A stretch of 7,090 bases of DNA from Acidobacteriota bacterium. GTDB lineage: Bacteria > Acidobacteriota > Terriglobia > Bryobacterales > Bryobacteraceae. The notes under the pieces were generated by a model. That model was not told where the DNA came from, ran no database searches, and saw only the letters and a program-made list of their open reading frames with translations. Positions 1 to 5,978 of the stretch are shown one piece after another. Location of the stretch: positions 1 through 7,090 of the forward strand of contig JAPKYY010000024.1 in NCBI GenBank assembly GCA_026394095.1, written 5' to 3'. How positions within the stretch are numbered: position 1 is the stretch's first letter; each line of letters begins with the position of its first letter. The position numbers and the translations under genes were made by a program.

Positions 1-133
1 ACATGATGCTCCAACCGCTTTGCCGCAGTTTCAACTTCCAACCTACAACCATTTGGCGAATTGTCATGTTCATTTCGGCACGCTCAGCGACCAGTTCAGC
101 ACATTTCTTTTTGCGGACGGCTATTCTGAATCT

Positions 134-895
134 ATGTCTGAAAATCAGTGGGATGCCAAGGGCTATGCCCACAATGCCCGTTTCGTGTCTGATCTTGGAA
201 TGCCGGTAGTGGAATGGCTGGCACCCGTTTCAGGTGAGAGTATTCTCGACCTTGGCTGTGGCGATGGAGCACTAACGGCCAAACTTTCCGCTTCGGGCTT
301 CGACGTTTTCGGTATCGACAATTCAACCTCGATGATCGATGCAGCAAAAAAGCTTGGCCTCAACGTTGCCGAAGCGGACATGCATCAATTTAAGCTGGGC
401 CGCCAATTCGATGCGGTTTTCACCAACGCCGTTCTGCATTGGACCAAAGACATCGATGCGGTGTTAACGCAGGTGGCAAGCCATCTCAAACCGGGTGCCC
501 GGTTTGTCGGAGAATTCGGCGGCTTCGGCAACGTAGCCGCAATCGTCGTGGCTATGCGGGCTGCCATCGGAATTCATGGCGAAGACGACATGGGTTTCAG
601 CTGGTATTACCCGACGCCAGATGAGTTTCGAGAAAAGCTACGCGAGAATGGCTTCGAGGCAGTTCGGGTGGAGTTGATTCCCCGCCCCACACCTCTGCCC
701 AACGGTATGGAAGGATGGCTCAAGACATTCGCACTACCGTTTATTGCGCATCTGAAGCCGGGGCGCCAGCAGGCAGTTCTCGATACGGCGATGATGCTGC
801 TCAGTGGTGTTTTGAAAGACAAGAGCGGGAACTGGACGGCAGATTACGTGCGGTTGCGCTTCCACGCGGTCTTGAGGCCGGCAGCACAAGCTTGA
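134..895 (+). CDS. Class I SAM-dependent methyltransferase
   Basis: Small cytoplasmic methyltransferase that should transfer a methyl group from S-adenosylmethionine to an unidentified small molecule. The 253-residue product shows the Rossmann-type order. Motif I is ILDLGCGDG (residues 37-45). The acidic residue ending strand 2 is D62 in GIDNS, and an AD-M motif (81-83) probably contacts adenine. Motif IV is FDAVFTNAVLHW (92-103), followed by the helix and LKPGARFVGEFGG strand 5. The NAVLHW form and overall length resemble Methyltransf_11/25 proteins often annotated as trans-aconitate-methyltransferase-like, but the substrate is not readable. The frame is open to the window's left edge, so longer starts exist (TTG at 20). 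I chose ATG 134 because MSENQWDAKGYAHNARFV is a normal family N-terminus and the residues before it look non-coding. No clear Shine-Dalgarno sequence precedes it. The last 52 bp overlap the convergent gene on the minus strand. Seen: motifs and frame. Inferred: start and substrate class. Confidence 0.9.
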   Translation: MSENQWDAKGYAHNARFVSDLGMPVVEWLAPVSGESILDLGCGDGALTAKLSASGFDVFGIDNSTSMIDAAKKLGLNVAEADMHQFKLGRQFDAVFTNAVLHWTKDIDAVLTQVASHLKPGARFVGEFGGFGNVAAIVVAMRAAIGIHGEDDMGFSWYYPTPDEFREKLRENGFEAVRVELIPRPTPLPNGMEGWLKTFALPFIAHLKPGRQQAVLDTAMMLLSGVLKDKSGNWTADYVRLRFHAVLRPAAQA

Positions 896-1323
896 AACAT
901 TTCATCCACTTTTTGTTTGAGCATGGATTCCAAATCAAGGAGGAATAGGCGGTCGTCTTCGACAACTGCCTTTCGCGTACGGTCCACCTGCCGGAAGTCG
1001 CTCTCGGAGAGATCGCTAAAACTTGTCATCTCAAGACCGTATGCTTCGTTAATTTTGGCAATGTTGTAGCCATAACGGTCTTTCAGCCAGCCGATATAGA
1101 ACTGTTTGCCCTCACTCGCCGATGGCTGTGTAGCCAATTGCCGGGCGCCCGTCTCCTGCCCCATTACCAATTCGGCCCCAACCGCACCCTCAAGCTTCAC
1201 CTTCTCGCAGGCGCGTCCTACACGCAGCCGAATTGAGGCATCCATCCCGGGCTCGAGGACACGGGAGCCTTCGCCCGGATTCAGCAGGGTCAAGACGATC
1301 CAAATCTCAGCGAAATCAGTCAC
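844..1323 (-). CDS. Hypothetical protein, convergent with methyltransferase
   Basis: I do not recognise this 159-residue protein. It begins with GTG, preceded at 11 nt by a good purine-rich site (AAGGGGAG on the minus strand), and ends TAA inside the methyltransferase gene. The N-terminal half is Gly/Glu-rich with a PGMDASIRLRVGR segment. The C-terminal half, from about residue 74, looks more like a structured domain: WLKDRYGYNIAKINEAYG, then a charged helical stretch ending near KQKVDEMF. The RYG-x-I-x-x-x-N-x-AYG pattern recalls a loop found in GH42-like and other clan A glycoside hydrolases (RYGTIxxLNxAWGT). A solitary 85-residue match would not make an enzyme, so it may instead be the remnant of one. 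There is no signal peptide or membrane segment. It is divergent from the PSCyt2 operon across 62 bp. The antisense reading frame at 1106-1327 looks like noise by comparison. That it is a gene is fairly likely; its function is unknown. Confidence 0.6.
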   Translation of the reverse strand: MTDFAEIWIVLTLLNPGEGSRVLEPGMDASIRLRVGRACEKVKLEGAVGAELVMGQETGARQLATQPSASEGKQFYIGWLKDRYGYNIAKINEAYGLEMTSFSDLSESDFRQVDRTRKAVVEDDRLFLLDLESMLKQKVDEMFQACAAGLKTAWKRNRT

Positions 1324-1334
1324 TTAAACGAAAT

Positions 1335-1342
1335 CTCCCCTT
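1335..1342 (-). promoter_or_regulatory. Ribosome binding site deciding the GTG start of the minus-strand gene
   Basis: Read on the minus strand this is AAGGGGAG, a strong Shine-Dalgarno match, 11 nt before the GTG at 1321-1323. It is the main argument that the 159-residue minus-strand frame is a genuine gene with a non-ATG start. It touches the -35 element proposed for the opposite direction, so the two genes share a very compact control region. Confidence 0.55.
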
Positions 1343-1369
1343 GTTTCGGAATCTTAATTTTCATAGAAT
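1341..1369 (+). promoter_or_regulatory. Candidate sigma70-type promoter for the four-gene operon
   Basis: TTGTTT (1341-1346) and TAGAAT (1364-1369) are separated by exactly 17 bp. They match the bacterial consensus TTGACA/TATAAT at 3 and 5 of 6 positions, inside an AT-rich stretch between two divergent genes. Transcription would start near 1376, leaving only about 10 nt before the ATG at 1386, so the message would be almost leaderless. That fits the lack of a good Shine-Dalgarno there (only ACGGA at 1376-1380), but it could also mean the true start of transcription lies elsewhere. Confidence 0.45.
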
Positions 1370-1387
1370 TTAGACACGGATCTTAAT
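1349..1387. repeat. Direct repeat GRATCTTAAT flanking the -10 box
   Basis: GAATCTTAAT (1349-1358) and GGATCTTAAT (1378-1387) match at 9 of 10 positions, with starts 29 bp apart, slightly under three helical turns. The first copy lies in the promoter spacer and the second runs into the ATG of the first operon gene. The position would suit an operator for a dimeric or tandem-binding regulator. A short AT-rich repeat can arise by chance, so the regulatory reading is tentative. Confidence 0.35.
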
Positions 1388-3362
1388 GCGCACACTATTA
1401 GCTTTGACGATTTGCCTGGAACTGGTTGCAGCGAACGTTGCCCCACTTGGCAAATATACAGCAGTTGAACGCCGTCATTGGGCATTTCAACCGCGTTCCA
1501 ATCCTGCACTTCCTAAATTTGAATCCCAGGCCGACAAGAATTTTGTACGCAATCCGATTGATGCGTTCGTACTTGCGCGGCTGAAAAAAGCAGAACTTGC
1601 ACCCTCAGTGCCAGCGTCAAAAGAAGTCCTGGTGCGCCGTGTCTATTTCGATCTCACCGGCTTGCCACCTACTCCGCAGCAAGTACAAGCTTTCGTCAAC
1701 GACAAAAAACCTGATGCCTGGCCGCGGTTGATTCAGCAGTTGCTGGATAGCCCGCACTACGGCGAGCGATGGGGGCAGCATTGGCTCGATGTCGTTCGTT
1801 TTGCCGAGACCGATGGCTTTGAGTACGATACACATCGCACAGAAGCGTATCGCTATCGCGACTATGTGATCCGGGCCTTTCAGAATGATAAGCCCTATGA
1901 CCGTTTCATCACCGAGCAACTGGCCGGAGACGAGATCGCACCTCAGGAGCAGGAATCTGTCATCGCGGCAGGCTTCAATCGCCTCGGCCCGCTACGCAAG
2001 AATGCCGGCAACCAGGAAGTGGCTTCCTCACGAAACGAAGTTTTGACCGAGATGACCAATGCTGTTGGTGCGGCATTGCTTGGTGTCACCCTCGGCTGCG
2101 CCCGCTGCCACGATCACAAGTTTGATCCGATCCGGCAGAGCGACTATTACCGGATGCAAGCCTACTTTGCATCTACACTCGAGAACGATTTTCCGCTTAC
2201 CGATCGGGAAGCCCGAACCACCTGGGAGGCGACAGTCAAACCGATCGACGCTCAGATCAAAAAGATGCAGAGTGAAATGGCCAAGGCTGACCCGGTGAAG
2301 CAGGAGGAAATCGGAAAACAAATCGCACAGCTGGAAAGCACCAAGCCGCCACCACCTCCCACGCTTTACAGCGTCAAGACCGACCTGGCAAAGCCATCTC
2401 CGATTCACTTGCTCGCAAGAGGCGAATACACCGCAAAGGGTGACAGCGTCGGTATGCGGCCCATGGGCATCATGCTTCCTGAAGGCACACCGGAAGATAA
2501 AGATCTGCAGCAACCACGCGCTCGTCTTGCCGGCTGGGTCACGTCGAAAGAAAACCCCCTCACTGCCCGAGTGATGGTGAACCGCATCTGGCAATATCAC
2601 TTCGGCCAGGGCATTGTGGTCACTCCAAACGATTTCGGCAGAATGGGTGGCCGCCCCTCGCATCCGGAGTTGCTCGACTTCCTGGCAAACGAATTCGTTC
2701 AAAGCGGCTATAGCGTGAAGCACATTCACAAGCTCATCCTGAGCTCAAGCACCTGGATGCAAGCCAGCGATACAAAGAATGTGAAGGCCTCCACTGACGA
2801 CCCTGAGAACAAGCTGCTCTGGAAATTCAGCCGGCGGCGCCTTACGGCAGAAGAACTGCGCGACTCAATGCTGATGGTTTCCGGCAATCTGAACACCAAG
2901 CAGGGTGGCCCCTCCGTCATCGTCCCGATCGAAAAAGAACTGGTTGCGGCGCTTTACAACCCAACGCAGTGGAAGGTAACACCCGATCCGGCTGAACACA
3001 AACGGCGCAGCATCTATCTGCTGGTAAAACGCAATCTGCATCTACCGATGCTGGAAGTCTTTGATGCACCAGACGCGCTCGTCAGTTGCGCCCGCAGAGA
3101 ATCCTCAACCCATGCCCCTCAGGCACTCGAACTACTGAACGGTACTTTCAGTAATGAGCAGGCCGAAGCACTGGCGGCAAAACTGGCAAAGAGCTCCGGT
3201 GGCAAGCCAGAGAAGATGGTCGATCAGGCCTACCAACTGGTAGCAGGACGGCTTCCGAGCCTCAAAGAACGCCAGGTAGCCATCGAATTTGCCCGCACTG
3301 CCACCCCGCATGAATTTGCACTGGCCATGCTGAATCTCAGCGCCTTCATCTACGTTAATTAG
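1386..3362 (+). CDS. PSCyt2-PSD1 (DUF1549/DUF1553) exported protein
   Basis: Member of the Planctomycetes-type DUF1549/DUF1553 proteins, whose biochemical role is unproven; they are usually encoded next to DUF1501 proteins. Residues 1-19 form a probable Sec signal peptide (hydrophobic LLALTICLELVAA). PSCyt2 spans about 31-270, with HWAFQP (31-36), NPIDAFVLARL (56-66), FDLTGLPPTP (88-97), HYGERWGQHWLD (124-135) and the CARCH motif (238-242) followed by DHKFDPI, a c-type heme-like CxxCH. A charged, probably coiled-coil linker (286-318) ends in five prolines (321-325). PSD1 spans about 377-640, with RVMVNRIWQYHFGQGIV from 395 and RRRLTAEELRDSM from 483. The product is 658 residues. Many relatives are longer because they carry an N-terminal PSCyt1 cytochrome domain; here HWAFQP follows the signal peptide directly, so that domain is absent. 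First gene of the operon. Its TAG stop lies within the ribosome binding site of the next gene. The family assignment is firm, the function is not. Confidence 0.93.
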   Translation: MRTLLALTICLELVAANVAPLGKYTAVERRHWAFQPRSNPALPKFESQADKNFVRNPIDAFVLARLKKAELAPSVPASKEVLVRRVYFDLTGLPPTPQQVQAFVNDKKPDAWPRLIQQLLDSPHYGERWGQHWLDVVRFAETDGFEYDTHRTEAYRYRDYVIRAFQNDKPYDRFITEQLAGDEIAPQEQESVIAAGFNRLGPLRKNAGNQEVASSRNEVLTEMTNAVGAALLGVTLGCARCHDHKFDPIRQSDYYRMQAYFASTLENDFPLTDREARTTWEATVKPIDAQIKKMQSEMAKADPVKQEEIGKQIAQLESTKPPPPPTLYSVKTDLAKPSPIHLLARGEYTAKGDSVGMRPMGIMLPEGTPEDKDLQQPRARLAGWVTSKENPLTARVMVNRIWQYHFGQGIVVTPNDFGRMGGRPSHPELLDFLANEFVQSGYSVKHIHKLILSSSTWMQASDTKNVKASTDDPENKLLWKFSRRRLTAEELRDSMLMVSGNLNTKQGGPSVIVPIEKELVAALYNPTQWKVTPDPAEHKRRSIYLLVKRNLHLPMLEVFDAPDALVSCARRESSTHAPQALELLNGTFSNEQAEALAAKLAKSSGGKPEKMVDQAYQLVAGRLPSLKERQVAIEFARTATPHEFALAMLNLSAFIYVN

Positions 3363-3365
3363 GAG
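3361..3365 (+). promoter_or_regulatory. Ribosome binding site of the DUF1501 gene, overlapping the upstream stop
   Basis: AGGAG sits 5 nt before ATG 3371, and its first two bases are the last two of the TAG stop at 3360-3362. A ribosome finishing the PSCyt2-PSD1 gene would cover this site, so translation of the two genes is probably coupled and their stoichiometry linked. Confidence 0.7.
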
Positions 3366-3370
3366 CACCT

Positions 3371-4774
3371 ATGAGCGAACACATCCGCTACACCCGCAAT
3401 CGCCGCGAATTTCTTGGTGATGCCTTCTGCGGTTTCGGAGCCCTCGCCTATGGCGCTCTTGAAGCCCAGGCAGCCACGAATCCTCTCGCACCCAAACTGC
3501 CTCACCATGCGGCTAAAGCCAAAAGTGTCATCTTCCTGTTTATGGCCGGTGGGCCCAGCCACATGGAGACCTTCGACCCCAAGCCGCTCCTGAATCAGTT
3601 GCATGGACAGAAGCGCCCGGCAGAATTCGGGGATGTGAAATACCAGTTCGTCACCTCCGAAGCCAAGCTCCTCGGAACAAAACGAAGCTTCAAGAAATAC
3701 GGCAAAAGCGGGATCGAAGTTTCCGACTTGCTCCCCCATACGGCTGAATGTGTCGACGACCTGGCCGTCATCCGCTCCTGCCATGGCGACATGGTTGTCC
3801 ACTCTGCCGCTCAGTATCAGTTGATGACCGGCCGCATCATTCCGGGCTTCCCGTCGATGGGATCCTGGACAGTCTATGGGCTTGGGACCGAAAGCAATAG
3901 CTTGCCGGCCTACTGCGTATTGCCCGATCCGCACGGTGCGCTCGAGGCGGGACAACCCATGTACCTGAACGGCTTCCTCCCTGCCGTGTACCAACCCACC
4001 ACCATGCGTCCGGGCAACAAACCCGTACTCAACCTTAGCCTTCCTCAGGGCGTACAAATCGAGGATCGCACCAAGACGATCAAGTACCTCAAGGCAATGA
4101 ACCAAGCCGCATTTGCCGGGGAAGACAACGAACTCGAAGCACGTATCGCAGCCTACGACCTCGCTTTCAAAATGCAGATGGAAGCGCCTGAAGTCTTCGA
4201 TATCTCGAAAGAAGACGAGAGTACAAAAGAGATGTACGGCATCGGCAAAGGGCCTACGGACGATTACGGCCGGCGCTGTTTGCTCGCCCGCCGTCTGGTA
4301 GAAAAGGGAGTCCGTTTTGTATGCGTCACCTCCGGCGGTGGCCCTGGCAATCTGCAGTGGGACGCCCATGACGACATCGAAGAAAATCACCTGCGCATGG
4401 CCAAGCAGACCGATCAACCGGTAGCTGCACTGCTCAAAGACCTCAAGCGCCGCGGTCTGCTCGATCAGACGCTCGTGCTCTGGGGTGGTGAGTTTGGCCG
4501 AAGCCCGGAATCGCAAGGCAACAAGGGCCGCGACCACCACAACCTCGGCTTCAGTATGTGGATGGCCGGTGGCGGCATCAAGGGTGGAACGGTAGTTGGA
4601 GCAACGGATGCCATTGGCCTCAAGGCGATTGAGAAGCCTTATCACTTCCGTGATATCCACACGACAGTTCTCAATCAGATGGGCCTGAATCAGCATGCAT
4701 TGAGCTACATGCACCTCGGCCGAAAAGAAAGACTCACCGAAATAGAAGGAATGGTGATAAAAGAGATCGTTTGA
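3371..4774 (+). CDS. DUF1501 protein, Tat-exported, sulfatase/phosphatase-like superfamily
   Basis: 467-residue DUF1501 protein, a family placed in the alkaline phosphatase-like superfamily and normally paired with PSCyt2-PSD1 proteins. Residues 1-34 form a Tat signal: twin arginines R11-R12 in NRREFLG, a weakly hydrophobic Gly/Ala segment, then an AQA cleavage site at 32-34. It is therefore probably folded, perhaps metal-loaded, before export. Family hallmarks are FLFMAGGPSHMETFDPKP (55-72), H138/D140 and H144 before LMTGR (151-155), WGGEFGRSPES (371-381), GRDHHN (386-391, candidate metal ligands D388, H389, H390) and WMAGGGIKGGTVVGATD soon after. The C-terminal end, with ...LTEIEG followed by KEIV, also matches the family. 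Length is typical and there is no break. ATG 3371 is supported by AGGAG 5 nt upstream. Second gene of the operon; the stop is 4 bp from the transporter start. Hydrolytic activity is inferred from the fold, not shown. Confidence 0.93.
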   Translation: MSEHIRYTRNRREFLGDAFCGFGALAYGALEAQAATNPLAPKLPHHAAKAKSVIFLFMAGGPSHMETFDPKPLLNQLHGQKRPAEFGDVKYQFVTSEAKLLGTKRSFKKYGKSGIEVSDLLPHTAECVDDLAVIRSCHGDMVVHSAAQYQLMTGRIIPGFPSMGSWTVYGLGTESNSLPAYCVLPDPHGALEAGQPMYLNGFLPAVYQPTTMRPGNKPVLNLSLPQGVQIEDRTKTIKYLKAMNQAAFAGEDNELEARIAAYDLAFKMQMEAPEVFDISKEDESTKEMYGIGKGPTDDYGRRCLLARRLVEKGVRFVCVTSGGGPGNLQWDAHDDIEENHLRMAKQTDQPVAALLKDLKRRGLLDQTLVLWGGEFGRSPESQGNKGRDHHNLGFSMWMAGGGIKGGTVVGATDAIGLKAIEKPYHFRDIHTTVLNQMGLNQHALSYMHLGRKERLTEIEGMVIKEIV

Positions 4775-4778
4775 TCTC
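4763..4778 (+). promoter_or_regulatory. Perfect hairpin abutting the transporter start codon
   Basis: GAGATC (4763-4768), loop GTTT, GATCTC (4773-4778) form a perfect 6-bp stem that ends one base before ATG 4779 and includes most of the DUF1501 stop codon (4772-4774). The only purine-rich stretch near the transporter start (AAGAGA, 4761-4766) is in the left arm, so folding would hide it. A ribosome terminating on DUF1501 would melt the stem. No T run follows, so it is not an intrinsic terminator. The repeat is seen; the coupling role is inferred. Confidence 0.4.
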
Positions 4779-5978
4779 ATGATTACCAACAACACGCTCA
4801 CCCCTTCCCAGCGAAGCTTGCTCTTCAACGGAAGCTGCATGGCATTGATCGCTACTGCACTTTGTTTTGCCATCAGAAGCGACGTCTTTGACGCACAGGC
4901 GGCAGAGTTCGCGCTCTCCAAAGAACAGATCGGATGGACAGCGTCGACAGCCTTCTGGGGCTTCACGGTAGCAATGCTCTTTGGCGGCCCGCTCTGCGAC
5001 CGCATCGGCATGAAGCCACTTCTGGGGGCAGCATTTGTCATGCACCTCACCGGTGTCCTGGTGACGGTGTTGGCACAAGGTTTTTGGAGCCTATACTCGG
5101 CAACGCTTGCCATCGGAATCGCCAACGGCCTGGTTGAAGCCGCCATCAACCCGCTGGCCGCAACACTTTACCCGGAACGCAAAGTTCAGAAGCTGAATCT
5201 ATTGCACCTCTGGTTCCCGGGTGGCATTGTGATCGGCGGTCTCATCGCATGGATGCTAACCGGCCTTGACATTGGCTGGCGCATCAAATCGGCAACGATT
5301 CTGATCCCGACATTGATCTATGCCTGGATGATGTTCCGGCTTCCCTTCCCTCGCACAGAGGCCGTAGCGCAAGGTCTCTCACTCAAAGACATTTATGCTG
5401 AAGCCCTCCGCCCGATGTTCTGGCTCTTCTTTGGCTGCATGATTCTAACCGCAGCCTCAGAGCTTGCCCCCAACCAGTGGATGCCCTCGATTCTGTCGAA
5501 GACCACCGAGCTTCCTGGCATTGCCCTGCTGGTTTGGATCAGCGGCATCATGGCGCTAGGCCGGGCATCGAGCGACTGGGTCTTTGCCCGCATCTCTTCG
5601 GTACCGCTGATGATGGTGAGTACGCTGCTGGCGAGCATCGGTCTTTATACGCTCAGCAGTGTCAGCGGGTCTGCAGCCACACTGGCCGCATCGGCGCTTT
5701 TCGCCGTTGGCGTCACCTTTCTGTGGCCTACGATGCTTGGCATCACGGCGGAGCGATTCCCGCGTGGCGGAGGCTTTCTTCTTGCGCTCATGGGCGGCGT
5801 GGGCATGTTGAGCAGCAGCTTTACAGTTCCGATGATTGGCCGTGTCTATGATCAGTCTGGCCCGGCAGCAGCCCTGCGAACGGTCACGGTGCTTCCCCTG
5901 GTAGTATGTGTGATCTTCGGATTTCTGTGGTTCTCTGAAAGGAACGCTCCAAAAGTAAAGGCAGTTGGTCATGCATAG
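4779..5978 (+). CDS. MFS transporter, FHS (fucose/H+ symporter)-like
   Basis: 399-residue major facilitator superfamily permease of the inner membrane, with the hydrophobicity of about 12 membrane helices. TM1 covers roughly residues 14-32. The loop 2-3 signature GPLCDRIGMK is at 70-79. TM4 carries EAAINP (E120-P125), which corresponds in pattern to the ETAANP segment of E. coli FucP containing a functionally important glutamate. LNLLHLWFPGG in TM5 also fits sugar permeases of the FHS type. The central loop is near 190-210 and the second half ends around residue 388. Proton-coupled uptake of a sugar or similar small solute is the likely role, but the substrate cannot be named. ATG 4779 is 4 bp after the DUF1501 stop, with a weak ribosome site inside a hairpin. 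The next Met (residue 21) would remove part of TM1, so 4779 is preferred. Its last 8 bases (ATGCATAG) overlap the start of the next gene. Confidence 0.92.
   Translation: MITNNTLTPSQRSLLFNGSCMALIATALCFAIRSDVFDAQAAEFALSKEQIGWTASTAFWGFTVAMLFGGPLCDRIGMKPLLGAAFVMHLTGVLVTVLAQGFWSLYSATLAIGIANGLVEAAINPLAATLYPERKVQKLNLLHLWFPGGIVIGGLIAWMLTGLDIGWRIKSATILIPTLIYAWMMFRLPFPRTEAVAQGLSLKDIYAEALRPMFWLFFGCMILTAASELAPNQWMPSILSKTTELPGIALLVWISGIMALGRASSDWVFARISSVPLMMVSTLLASIGLYTLSSVSGSAATLAASALFAVGVTFLWPTMLGITAERFPRGGGFLLALMGGVGMLSSSFTVPMIGRVYDQSGPAAALRTVTVLPLVVCVIFGFLWFSERNAPKVKAVGHA
5957..5961 (+). promoter_or_regulatory. Ribosome binding site of the ceramidase-like gene
   Basis: AAAGG lies 9 nt before ATG 5971, inside the transporter's last codons. 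It supports a start at 5971 and an 8-bp overlap between the two genes. Confidence 0.5.

Noticed and set aside
1..133. Possible longer methyltransferase N-terminus on the plus strand or a small gene on the minus strand running off the edge
   Set aside because: Both a plus and a minus frame are open here, but neither translation looks like a family domain and neither has a convincing ribosome site. TTGTCA at 61-66 resembles a -35 box but has no -10 at the right distance.
871..894. CTTG...CAAG and CAAGCTTG inverted repeats near the methyltransferase stop as a terminator
   Set aside because: Stems are very short, there is no T run on either strand, and the region is coding on both strands.
1106..1327. 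Plus-strand frame opposite the hypothetical minus-strand gene
   Set aside because: Ser/Pro/Arg-rich low-information translation with no ribosome site, whereas the minus strand has a good one.
2028..2729. Minus-strand open frame of 233 codons within the PSCyt2-PSD1 gene
   Set aside because: The product is rich in His/Cys/Arg with no domain, and the sense strand encodes conserved family motifs throughout the same stretch.
3359..5149. Long minus-strand open frame (596 codons) opposite the DUF1501 and transporter genes
   Set aside because: It spans two well-supported genes and their junction on the other strand, and its translation has no recognisable domain. It is explained by codon bias of the sense genes suppressing antisense stops.
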